Source: CAYXXN01 sp964469055 | GTDB taxonomy: Bacteria; Acidobacteriota; Thermoanaerobaculia; Multivoradales; JAHEKO01 | Assembly (NCBI GenBank): GCA_964469055.1 | Contig: CAYXXN010000072.1 | Span: 1 to 13,798, forward strand | Direction of reading: 5' to 3' | DNA length: 13,798 nucleotides | In this document: in pieces, positions 1 to 7,136 of the stretch | Numbering within the stretch: position 1 is the first letter of the stretch | Layout of the letters: every line of letters starts with the position of its first letter | Translations under genes and position numbers: made by a program | The notes under the pieces: generated by a model | What the model saw: the letters and a program-made list of their open reading frames with translations, nothing else | Told to the model about the DNA's origin: nothing | Databases searched by the model: none

Positions 1-2
1 GC

Positions 3-707
3 GTCGGTGAAGCGGCCGCCGCCCAGGTTCGCGTAGAAGCGGTCGTCCTCGCCGATGAAAAGCGTCGGATCGCAGTAGCGCGCCGTGGCGCCGTCGGGCT
101 CGGTGCAGCGCAGGGGTGCTGCGGGATCGTAGCGGACGTAGCGGGCGACGTAGAGGTCGAGGTCGCCGTCGGCGTCGGCGTCGGCCCAACCCGCCGACGA
201 GCTCCAGCCGTCGAGGGCGAGACCGCTGGCGGCTGGTGCCTCTGCGAACGAGCCGTCGCCGCCGTTCACCAGCAGCGCGTCGGGGCCGAAGTTGGCGAGG
301 TAGAGGTCCGCGTCGCCGTCGCCGTCGGCGTCGGCGGGCGCCACGCCCTGGCCGTACTGGCGCCGCCCGCTGCCGGCCCGCTCACTCCAGTCTGCGAAAC
401 CGTGGCCGGCTTGGCTGCGGAACAGCCCGTCGGGGGCCCGCTCGCCCGTCGGCGGGAAGGGCCCCGACTGCACCGCGTAGAGGTCCTGCCAGCCGTCGCC
501 GTCGAGGTCGAGCCAGGCCACGCCGGCACCCATGGTCTCCGGCAGGTGCTTCTCGCCGGCGGCGCCGCGATCGTGGAGGAAATCGAGACCCATCGTCGCG
601 GCAACCTCGACGAAGTCGACTCGCCCGCAGTCGGCCGCGACGACGACGGCCGGCGCCCCAAGACAGGCAGTCACCGCGACGCCCACCCTGCCGGCGAGAG
701 GTCTCAC
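3..707 (-). CDS. CRTAC1-type FG-GAP/VCBS repeat protein, exported, N-terminal part (3' end beyond the window)
   Basis: The visible 235 residues are the N-terminal part of a secreted calcium-loop beta-propeller protein. A signal peptide (about residues 1-26, hydrophobic core VAVTACLGAPAVVVAA) is followed by the CRTAC1-type entry motif GLDFLHDRGAAGEKHLPETM (residues 40-59). Three D-x-D-x-D loops follow, at about residues 67-75, 126-134 and 176-184. C201 and C212 form a spaced cysteine pair that recurs at the same place in three other proteins of this window. The GTG start (705-707) overlaps the TGA of the upstream TPR gene as GTGA, and this start gives a good signal peptide. No Shine-Dalgarno sequence is visible, so translational coupling is likely. 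The family normally continues with four more blades and an ASPIC/UnbV domain, which must lie left of position 1. The fold assignment is firm; the cellular role is unknown. Confidence 0.88.
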   Translation of the reverse strand, partial: MRPLAGRVGVAVTACLGAPAVVVAADCGRVDFVEVAATMGLDFLHDRGAAGEKHLPETMGAGVAWLDLDGDGWQDLYAVQSGPFPPTGERAPDGLFRSQAGHGFADWSERAGSGRRQYGQGVAPADADGDGDADLYLANFGPDALLVNGGDGSFAEAPAASGLALDGWSSSAGWADADADGDLDLYVARYVRYDPAAPLRCTEPDGATARYCDPTLFIGEDDRFYANLGGGRFTD

Positions 708-1561
708 GAAGCTTCTGCCGCCAGCCGCGCCGCCGTCAGGTGCCGAAGCAAATCCTCGCGCTGCGGCGCCAAGGTCACGGCCCGCTGCAGGGCATCGACG
801 GCCGACCCCGGCTCCCCCGCTGCCAGGTGCGCCTGCGCCACGACGAGCAGGACATCGGCCGTCTCGGAGAGGGTGGCGAGAAGGGCCAGGGCCGCCTGCG
901 GCCGACCGGCCGCCAGCTCCGCGCGAGCCCGCTCCAGGCGAGCCGTCTCGAGGCCGACCGCTCGCAGGTTCGCCTGTTGCGCCTCTTCGAGCTCGCGATA
1001 GCGCGCTAGCTCGCGCTGCGCGGCAACGGTCTCCCCCGCGCGAGCCAGCAGGAAACCGAGCCGGTAGCGGGCCTCGGCGTGCTCGGGGGCGAGCTCGAGG
1101 GCGGTGCGATAGGCGGCGATCGCCTCGCCGGCGCGGCCGGCCGCGTCGAGCGCCCGCGCGAGCGCGACGAGCAAGAGGGCGTCGTCGCCCGCCGCCGCTC
1201 GCGCCTCGCCGAGCAGCGCCACCGCCTCCTCCGGCCGCCCGCTCCAGACCAGCAGGCGGCCCAGCGGGTGGAGCACAGCGGGGGCACGGTGAGTGACCTC
1301 GAGGGCGCGGCGATACGCCACCTCGGCTTCCGTCACGTGACCGTTCTCCCAGCGCGCCGCCGCCAGAGCGAGAAGGGTGGCGGGGTCCTCGCGGCCCAGG
1401 GCCACGGCCCTGGCCAGGGCCTCCTCGGCGCCGGCGAACTCGTCGAGCTGCAGCCGCGCCTGCCCGAGGCGCGAGAGCTCGGCCGCGGAGTCGGGCGACT
1501 CGCCACCGGCCGCCGCCCGGCCGAGCAGCGCGACCAAGGCGAAGAGGGGGAAGCCGCGCAC
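704..1561 (-). CDS. Exported tetratricopeptide repeat (TPR) protein
   Basis: A 285-residue protein with an N-terminal hydrophobic signal (MRGFPLFALVALLGRAAAGG) and TPR-like helical repeats through most of the chain. Clear units are residues 62-95 (ALAAARWENGHVTEAEVAYR), 97-120, 132-165 (LARALDAAGRAGEAIAAYRT) and 235-268. A non-repeat helical linker rich in Glu, Arg and Ala (about 180-212) precedes the last units. The same layout, repeats then an AxxELAxY stretch and linker then more repeats, is seen in the TPR half of the fusion protein at 7133-9886. TPRs are protein-protein interaction scaffolds, so the adjacent CRTAC1-type product (GTGA overlap) is the natural partner; that is inference. 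The open frame extends upstream to 1735, but that extension is arginine/proline-rich and overlaps the divergent gene. I chose GTG at 1559-1561 because it opens directly into the signal peptide and lies just downstream of a -10-like hexamer. Confidence 0.85.
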   Translation of the reverse strand: MRGFPLFALVALLGRAAAGGESPDSAAELSRLGQARLQLDEFAGAEEALARAVALGREDPATLLALAAARWENGHVTEAEVAYRRALEVTHRAPAVLHPLGRLLVWSGRPEEAVALLGEARAAAGDDALLLVALARALDAAGRAGEAIAAYRTALELAPEHAEARYRLGFLLARAGETVAAQRELARYRELEEAQQANLRAVGLETARLERARAELAAGRPQAALALLATLSETADVLLVVAQAHLAAGEPGSAVDALQRAVTLAPQREDLLRHLTAARLAAEAS

Positions 1562-1570
1562 GCGCCGGCA

Positions 1571-1576
1571 AGGATA
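1571..1576 (-). promoter_or_regulatory. Putative -10 element of the leftward TPR/CRTAC1 operon
   Basis: On the minus strand the hexamer TATCCT (4 of 6 matches to TATAAT) lies 9 bases before the GTG at 1561. Transcription would start within a few bases of the start codon, giving a nearly leaderless mRNA. No convincing -35 element is visible. This is weaker than the two N6-spaced cases at 1606 and 11614. Confidence 0.3.
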
Positions 1577-1605
1577 CTCCGCGCCGCCTGCGGCCAGCAG
1601 ACCGA

Positions 1606-1611
1606 TATCAT
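1606..1611 (+). promoter_or_regulatory. Putative -10 element for a leaderless transcript of the lipoprotein gene
   Basis: TATCAT (5 of 6 matches to TATAAT) is followed by exactly six bases (cggccg) and then the GTG start at 1618. With the usual 6-7 base distance from -10 to the transcription start, the mRNA would begin at or next to the GTG. There is no Shine-Dalgarno sequence upstream of this start, which agrees with leaderless initiation. No clear -35 element was found. Confidence 0.45.
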
Positions 1612-1617
1612 CGGCCG

Positions 1618-3870
1618 GTGAGAGACCACCTGGCCGTCCTGGCCGTCGCCGGCCTGGCCGCGTGCGGCGGCGCGGGCACCGTCTACCCCCCGGTCGAGCA
1701 GACCCGAGCCGAGTTCGAGGCGGTCTGCCAGTCACTCCAGCGCGACAACGCCTTCTTCGGCGAGCGGATCGTCGAGGAGCAGCGGCAGCGCCTGGAGAAC
1801 CCTTCGTACTCGACCCTCGAACGGGCGCAGCTCCTGGGCGGCCTGGCGTGGGAGCTCAACCGGCTCGGGCGCCAGCCCGAGGCCATCGCCGAGATCGAGC
1901 GGGCCCGCGAGCTGCTGCGGGGACTGCCCGGCGCGGCGGCCCGCGAGGTCGACCATCGCCTCGTCCTGCTGGCCGGCCACGCCCACCTGCGCTGGGGCGA
2001 GGACGTCAACTGCGTGGGGAGGCACAACGCCCACAGCTGCATCCTGCCGGTCGATCCGGCCGCCGTGCACCAACTCCCCGAGCCGGCGCGAGCCGCCGCC
2101 CGGCTCTACCGCGAGTTCCTGGAGAGCGAACCAGCGAACCTCCACGTCCGCTGGCTGCTCAACGTGGCGACGATGGTGGTCGGGGACGACCTGACGACGC
2201 TCCCCGACGAGCTGCGGCTGCCGGCCGGGGCCCTCACTTCCGCCACCGACTTTCCCCAGTGGCGGGAGATCGCCGGCGAGCTGGGGGTGGCCGCTTTCGA
2301 CCTGGCGGGCGGCGCCGTCATGGACGACTTCGACGGCGACGGCCTGCTCGACCTCGTCTCCTCCACCATGGACCCCTGCGGCCCGCTCAAGGCCTTCCGC
2401 AACGACGGGCGCGGCGGCTTCGAGGACGTGGCCGCCGCCTGGGGTCTCGACGGCCAGCTCGGAGGGCTCAACCTCATGCACGCCGACCTCGACGGCGACG
2501 GGATGCTCGACCTGGTGGTGCTGCGGGGCGGCTGGATGGGCGAGGACGGCAAGATCCGCAAGTCCTACCTGAAGAACGAGTTGCGGGGAACCGCCGGGAG
2601 CTTCGTCGATGCGACGTTCGCCGCCGGTTTGGCCTACCCCGCCTACCCGACGCAGGCCGCGGGCTTCGCCGATTTCGACGGCGACGGGGATCTCGACCTC
2701 TACGTCGGCAACGAGGCGCCCGTCAGCTACGGCAGCAACCTGGCGGCCGGCCTCGGTGCCGACGAGGGGGTCGCCTACCCGTCTCAGCTCTTCCGCAACA
2801 ACGGCGACGGCACCTTCACCGACGTGGCGGAAGCGGCGGGCGTCACCAACGACTGGATGGCCAAGGGGGTCGCCTGGGGCGACGTCGACGAGGACGGCGA
2901 CCCCGATCTCTACGTCTCGAACATCGGGCCCAACCGGCTCTACCGCAACAACGGCGACGGCACGTTCACCGACGCCGCGCCCGAGGCCGGCGTCGTCGAG
3001 CCCTCCGGCCGCAGCTTCGCCACCTGGTTCTTCGACTTCGACAACGACGCCGACCTCGACCTCTTCGTGGCGGCCTACAACGTCGGGGCCTATCGCAACG
3101 TCGGCGCGGCCTTCTTCGGCCAGGTGGACGCCACCGGAGCCCCGGTCGTCTACCGCAACGACGGGGGACGCTTCACCGACGTCTCCCGCGAGCTGGGTTT
3201 GGATCGCCTGCTCCTCCCCATGGGGGCCAACCACGGCGACCTCGACAACGACGGCTTCCTCGATTTCTACCTGGGCACTGGGCTGCCGCAGCTCGACGGC
3301 CTGATGCCCAACGTGATGTACAGGAACGACGGCGGCCGACGCTTCCAGGACGTCACCTTCGCCGGCGGCTTCGGCCAGCTGCAGAAGGGGCACGGCGTGG
3401 CCTTCGGAGACCTCGACAACGACGGTGACCAGGACCTGTTCGAGCAACTGGGTGGGGCCTTCCCCGGCGACGCCTACCCGAACGCGCTGTGGGAGAACCC
3501 CGGCGGCGATCACCATTGGCTCACCCTGCGCCTGACCGGAGACGGGCGCAATCCGTACGCCGTGGGGGCGCGGGTCGAGGTGCGGCTGCACGAAGGCGAC
3601 ACCCGCCGATCGGTCCACGCCCTGGTCGGCAGCGGCGGCTCGTTCGGCGGCTCGAGCCTCCAGCAGGAAATCGGGCTCGGGAAGGCGGAGGCCATCGACG
3701 AGGTTCTCATCCGCTGGCCGGGCCGCACAGAGCCGCAGCGCTTTCAAGGAGTCGCCATGGACGGGGCTTACCGCGCTGTGGTGGGAGCTGCCGCGCTCGA
3801 GCCGGTGAGCCTGCCGCGGCTGACCTTTGGCGCCGCCACCGCGGCACCCGAGCACGAGCATCGACCCTGA
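1618..3870 (+). CDS. CRTAC1-type lipoprotein: helical N-domain, seven FG-GAP/VCBS loops, ASPIC/UnbV C-domain
   Basis: A 750-residue predicted lipoprotein. The short signal ends in a lipobox LAAC with Cys16 as the lipid-modified residue, so the product should be membrane-anchored. Residues 25-200 are helical and TPR-like (for example AWELNRLGRQPEAIAEIERA, 77-96) and contain an unusual motif, C132-x3-H136-N-A-H139-S-C141. Seven calcium-type loops follow, starting near D237, D290, D352, D422, D473, D541 and D598, matching a seven-bladed propeller. Residues about 645-722 fit the ASPIC/UnbV domain, including GARVEVRL and VLIRWPGRTEPQRFQGV. It differs from the leftward and 5523-11607 proteins in lacking both their entry motif before blade 1 and the cysteine pair between blades 3 and 4. 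The GTG start is supported by the lipobox and the -10-like box six bases upstream. A TPR gene follows 16 bases downstream in the same operon. The ligand and function are unknown. Confidence 0.9.
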   Translation: MRDHLAVLAVAGLAACGGAGTVYPPVEQTRAEFEAVCQSLQRDNAFFGERIVEEQRQRLENPSYSTLERAQLLGGLAWELNRLGRQPEAIAEIERARELLRGLPGAAAREVDHRLVLLAGHAHLRWGEDVNCVGRHNAHSCILPVDPAAVHQLPEPARAAARLYREFLESEPANLHVRWLLNVATMVVGDDLTTLPDELRLPAGALTSATDFPQWREIAGELGVAAFDLAGGAVMDDFDGDGLLDLVSSTMDPCGPLKAFRNDGRGGFEDVAAAWGLDGQLGGLNLMHADLDGDGMLDLVVLRGGWMGEDGKIRKSYLKNELRGTAGSFVDATFAAGLAYPAYPTQAAGFADFDGDGDLDLYVGNEAPVSYGSNLAAGLGADEGVAYPSQLFRNNGDGTFTDVAEAAGVTNDWMAKGVAWGDVDEDGDPDLYVSNIGPNRLYRNNGDGTFTDAAPEAGVVEPSGRSFATWFFDFDNDADLDLFVAAYNVGAYRNVGAAFFGQVDATGAPVVYRNDGGRFTDVSRELGLDRLLLPMGANHGDLDNDGFLDFYLGTGLPQLDGLMPNVMYRNDGGRRFQDVTFAGGFGQLQKGHGVAFGDLDNDGDQDLFEQLGGAFPGDAYPNALWENPGGDHHWLTLRLTGDGRNPYAVGARVEVRLHEGDTRRSVHALVGSGGSFGGSSLQQEIGLGKAEAIDEVLIRWPGRTEPQRFQGVAMDGAYRAVVGAAALEPVSLPRLTFGAATAAPEHEHRP

Positions 3871-3876
3871 TCCCAC

Positions 3877-3880
3877 GGAG
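3877..3880 (+). promoter_or_regulatory. Ribosome binding site of the TPR gene at 3887
   Basis: GGAG lies six bases before ATG 3887. It fixes the start at this ATG rather than at the longer in-frame opening from 3827, which overlaps the preceding gene. The following CTCC is complementary to the GGAG but is separated from it by only two bases, too few for a hairpin loop. Confidence 0.75.
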
Positions 3881-3886
3881 TCCTCC

Positions 3887-5512
3887 ATGCCGTTCCGTTG
3901 CCTCGTCATGTTCCTCGCCCTCGCCTTGCCGGCGGCGCTCGCCGGACAGGAGCCTGGGCCGCTCGCCACGGGTCCCGCCGACGAGCTCGAACAGGCGCTC
4001 GCCTTGGCCGCCGGCGGCGACCTGCCGTCGGCTCTGGCCAAGGTCGAGGCCCTGGCCGCCCAGCCGGAGGCCCCACCGCAGGCGCGGGCGCTGCTCGGCG
4101 CCCTCCTGCTCGAGAGCGGCCGCCCGGCCGACGCCTACGAGACCCTGCGCGGGATGGCCGCGGACGCGGACGCGGACGCCGCCGTGCTCTACAACGCCGG
4201 CCGCGCGGCGGCGGCCTTGGGTGAGCGCGCCGAGGCCGAGGCCTGGCTCACCCGTTCCCTGGCGCTGGAGGCCGAGACGCCCGCCCAGCGCGAGCTCGGC
4301 ATGCTCGTGGCCGGCGGCGGCCGCTGGGAAGAAGCCTACCTGCTCCTCAAGCCCTGGGCCGCCGCCCGTCCCGAGGACAGCCGGGCCCGGCTGATCGCGG
4401 CCCTCTGCGCCGTCCAGCTCCGGCGGCCGAACGAGGCCGAGGAATTGCTCGCCGCGCTGCCCCCAACGCAGCCCGAGGTGCAGCTCCTCTGGGCCCGGGT
4501 GCGCCGGCTCGAGGGGGATCCCTGGGGGGCGATCGCCCTGCTCGAACCGCTCCTCACGGGCGCGCCGCCGGCGATGCAGGGCGATGTCCGGCGCCAGCTC
4601 GCGGGGGCCTGGGTGTCCGTCGCGGAGGCGGCCAAGGCGCTCGAGGTGCTGCGGGGCCTGCCCGCGGGCGACCCCGCCGATGCCCTGCAAATCGCCCAGG
4701 CCCAATACCAAAGCGGCGACCTCGACGCCGCCCTGGCCACCCTCGCGCCGCTCGCCCCGGCCCTGCTCGCCGAGGCCGGACGGGCTCCGTCCGTGCCCCA
4801 GCTCGCCGTCGACATCCTGGGCGAGTACGGGCGCTTCCTGGTCACGGCCGGCCGCCAGCCGGAGGCCGTCCCGTACCTCGAGACGGTCACCCGCCTCGAC
4901 CCGGACGACAAGGAGGGCTGGCACCAGTACGGCCAGGCGCTGGCCGCCACCGGCCGCCAGGGAGAGGCCCAGGCGGCCTTGGAGCGCTTCAAGGAGATCT
5001 TGAACAACGAGGTGCCCGCCTCTCTCCAGCAGGTGCAGCTCGAGAAGGACCTCGAGGATCCGACCGGCCGCGAGCTGCGCCAGGCGATGACCCTGGCGGC
5101 CCGCGAGCGCTACGACGAGGCGCTGGCGATCGTCGAGCGCGAGGCGGCCCTCGCCCCCGGCGACCCACGGCCGCCCCTGGTGGGCTCGCGGATCCTGCTG
5201 CTGGGCGAGCGGCCCCAGGAGGCTCTCGAGGTCGCCGAGGCCATGGTCGAGGCCCTGCCCGCGAACGCCGACGCCGTCTACCAGCGCGGCGCCGTACGGG
5301 TGGCGCTCGATGACCTCGCGGGCGCCGAGGCGGACTTTCGCCGCGCCCTCGAGCTCGCCCCGGAGCACACCGCGGCGATGAGCGACTTGGCCGTGCTGCT
5401 CGCCGGACGCGGCGAGAAAGCCGAGGCCCGCACGCTGCTCGAGCGGGTTCTCGCCTTGCGCCCTGACGACAAGGTGGCCAAGGCCAACCTCCAGGGCCTC
5501 GGGGGCGAGTGA
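3887..5512 (+). CDS. Exported tetratricopeptide repeat protein
   Basis: A 541-residue protein with a clear signal peptide (MPFRCLVMFLALALPAALAG, likely cut near residue 20) and TPR-type helical repeats along the whole chain. The best units are 98-131 (VLYNAGRAAAALGERAEAEA), 344-373 (GWHQYGQALAATGRQGEAQA), 399-424, and the C-terminal pair 462-528 (VYQRGAVRVALDDLAGAEAD and LAVLLAGRGEKAEARTLLER). No enzymatic domain or membrane anchor beyond the signal was seen, so an extracytoplasmic scaffold is likely. It follows the lipoprotein CRTAC1-type gene with a 16-base gap and its own Shine-Dalgarno site, so both genes should be on one transcript. The pairing of propeller and TPR suggests a physical partnership (inference). 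The repeats are degenerate, so exact repeat numbers need a profile search. Confidence 0.87.
   Translation: MPFRCLVMFLALALPAALAGQEPGPLATGPADELEQALALAAGGDLPSALAKVEALAAQPEAPPQARALLGALLLESGRPADAYETLRGMAADADADAAVLYNAGRAAAALGERAEAEAWLTRSLALEAETPAQRELGMLVAGGGRWEEAYLLLKPWAAARPEDSRARLIAALCAVQLRRPNEAEELLAALPPTQPEVQLLWARVRRLEGDPWGAIALLEPLLTGAPPAMQGDVRRQLAGAWVSVAEAAKALEVLRGLPAGDPADALQIAQAQYQSGDLDAALATLAPLAPALLAEAGRAPSVPQLAVDILGEYGRFLVTAGRQPEAVPYLETVTRLDPDDKEGWHQYGQALAATGRQGEAQAALERFKEILNNEVPASLQQVQLEKDLEDPTGRELRQAMTLAARERYDEALAIVEREAALAPGDPRPPLVGSRILLLGERPQEALEVAEAMVEALPANADAVYQRGAVRVALDDLAGAEADFRRALELAPEHTAAMSDLAVLLAGRGEKAEARTLLERVLALRPDDKVAKANLQGLGGE
4160..4177 (+). repeat. Short tandem hexanucleotide repeat (GCGGAC x3)
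   Basis: Three perfect copies of gcggac lie inside the TPR gene and encode alternating Ala-Asp (residues about 92-97). The repeat stays in frame when it gains or loses a unit, so length variation would not disrupt the gene. It is probably a by-product of the extreme G+C bias. Confidence 0.6.
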
Positions 5513-5522
5513 GCGGGCGCAG

Positions 5523-7136
5523 CTAGCGCACGAGCCGGTAGCGGCGATTCGCCGGGAGGTTCTCGTAGCGCCGGCGGCCGCCGTCCGGCCACGCCACCTC
5601 GACGCCGGCCGCCGCCGCGGCACCGAGCCCGACGTGCGCCGTGAGGGCGTTCTGCGACGCGTAGGAGGAGCCGGTCCTCACCTCCCGGAGCTGGACGCCG
5701 CCGCCGCTCGCGATCCGCAGCCGGGCGTCGACGCCAAAACGGTTGCCCGCGGGGGCGGCGAGATCGAGCTGCAGCCAGCTCCCACCGCCGTTCCCCGCCC
5801 GATTGCGGTACACCTCCGCCAGGTCGTTCGAGTTGACGATCACCAGGTCGAGGTCGCCGTCGCCGTCGAGGTCGCCGGTGGCGAGGCCACGGCTGACCCG
5901 CACGGCGTCGAGCCCCGAGTCGTCGATCTCCGCGAAGCGGCCGGCGTGGTTCTCGAGCAGTTGGTTGCGCTGTGCGTAGCGGCTCGCCGGGTGGAGCTCG
6001 GCGGCGTTGTCGTGAATGTGGCCGTTGGCCACCACCAGGTCGAGGTCGCCGTCCTGGTCGAAGTCCGCGAGGTCGACGCCGAAGGCGAGCATGAGGAGCG
6101 AGGACTCGGCGATGTTCGCCGCCCACCGGACGTCGACGAACAGGGCGTCGCCCAGGTTGCGGTAGAGGGCGTTGGTCTCGAGCTCGAAGTTCGTCGTCAC
6201 CAGGTCGAAGCGCCCATCGCCATCGAAGTCCCCGACCGCCACCCCCATGCAGGCCTCGGGTCGGCCGCCATCACCGTAGGCGACGCCGGCCAAGAGCGCC
6301 CGCTCCTCGAAGGTGCCGTCGCCGCGATTCAGGTAAAGGTAGTTGCCCGCCGAGTCGTTGGCCACGAAGAGATCCGGCCAGCCGTCGTCGTCGAGGTCGG
6401 TAGCGACCACACCAAGGCCGGGCTTTGGCGTCGCCTCGGCGAGGCCGGCCGCCGCCGTCGCCTCCTCGAAGGTGCCGTCGCCTCGGTTGCGGTAGAAGCG
6501 GTCCGGCGCGCCTGGATAGGCGCGCGGATGACAGTAGACCTCGATGCCGAGCGTCACGCAGGGATGGTGGGTCTCGACCGTGTAGTCCGAGTAGTTGGCC
6601 ACGTAGAGATCGAGATCCCCGTCACGGTCGATGTCGGAGAAGACGGCGCCGGCGCTCCACAGCGGATCCCCCAGGCCCGCCGCCGCCGTCGCGTCCTCGA
6701 AGGTACCGTCGCCGACATTGCGGAACAGCTGGTCGGTGCCGAAGGCCGTGACGTAGAGGTCGAGATCGCCGTCGCCGTCGACGTCGCCCGCGGTACCCCC
6801 GGCGCCGTAACCAGTGACGACGACCGCCGAGCGCTCCGTCACCTCGACGAAGCGGCCGGGGCCGTCGTTGCGATAGAGCCGCGAGCGCGCCGGCTCCCCG
6901 ACGTAGCCGGGCAGGACGCCGCCGTCGACGAAGAAGGCGTCGTGGTCGCCGTCGCCGTCGTAGTCGAGGAGCACCACGCCTCCCACCACCGTCTCGACCA
7001 TGTAGCGGCGGCCGGAGCCGCCGTGGTGATGGCGGAAGGCCAAGCCCCAGGCCGTGGTCACGTCCTCGAACCACGGCCCCTCGACCGCGGCCAGAGGCGC
7101 GGCGAGCAACGACGCCAAGAGGGCCGCTCGTTTCAT
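5523..7136 (-). CDS. CRTAC1-type FG-GAP/VCBS repeat protein with ASPIC/UnbV domain, exported
   Basis: A 537-residue secreted protein, third gene of the leftward operon. The signal peptide is MKRAALLASLLAAPLAAVEG. The entry motif GLAFRHHHGGSGRRYMVETV spans residues 31-50. Seven calcium-type loops begin at D58, D118, D168, D247, D303, D358 and D422. C193 and C202 form the cysteine pair between blades 3 and 4, the second within a YCHP motif. The ASPIC/UnbV domain covers about 464-535, with GVEVAWPDGGRRRYENLPAN. It closely resembles the C-terminal half of the preceding fusion protein: one 52-residue stretch (here residues 110-161) differs at only nine positions, indicating tandem duplication. The ATG overlaps the TGA of that gene as ATGA with no Shine-Dalgarno sequence, so reinitiation or coupling is likely. 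It ends 10 bases from the convergent TPR gene. Function is unknown beyond the fold. Confidence 0.92.
   Translation of the reverse strand: MKRAALLASLLAAPLAAVEGPWFEDVTTAWGLAFRHHHGGSGRRYMVETVVGGVVLLDYDGDGDHDAFFVDGGVLPGYVGEPARSRLYRNDGPGRFVEVTERSAVVVTGYGAGGTAGDVDGDGDLDLYVTAFGTDQLFRNVGDGTFEDATAAAGLGDPLWSAGAVFSDIDRDGDLDLYVANYSDYTVETHHPCVTLGIEVYCHPRAYPGAPDRFYRNRGDGTFEEATAAAGLAEATPKPGLGVVATDLDDDGWPDLFVANDSAGNYLYLNRGDGTFEERALLAGVAYGDGGRPEACMGVAVGDFDGDGRFDLVTTNFELETNALYRNLGDALFVDVRWAANIAESSLLMLAFGVDLADFDQDGDLDLVVANGHIHDNAAELHPASRYAQRNQLLENHAGRFAEIDDSGLDAVRVSRGLATGDLDGDGDLDLVIVNSNDLAEVYRNRAGNGGGSWLQLDLAAPAGNRFGVDARLRIASGGGVQLREVRTGSSYASQNALTAHVGLGAAAAAGVEVAWPDGGRRRYENLPANRRYRLVR

Noticed and set aside
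171..186. GGCGTC tandem copies near the left edge.
   Set aside because: They encode the Asp-Ala run of a calcium loop in the partial CRTAC1-type gene; only two full copies, explained by coding and G+C bias.
1562..1735. Upstream extension of the leftward TPR gene to an ATG at 1735.
   Set aside because: The extra 58 residues are Arg/Pro/Gly-rich, overlap the start of the divergent lipoprotein gene, and would bury the signal peptide inside the protein.
1377..3428. A 683-codon plus-strand frame in a second phase over the lipoprotein gene.
   Set aside because: It is Arg/Pro/Gly-rich out-of-frame sequence; the overlapping frame is the one with lipobox, FG-GAP loops and ASPIC domain.
1732..4041. 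A 769-codon open frame on the minus strand opposite the lipoprotein gene.
   Set aside because: It is rich in Val, Glu and Gly from reading Asp/Gly/Leu codons backwards, has no signal or domain, and covers a plus-strand gene with clear FG-GAP loops and lipobox. It is a product of high G+C.
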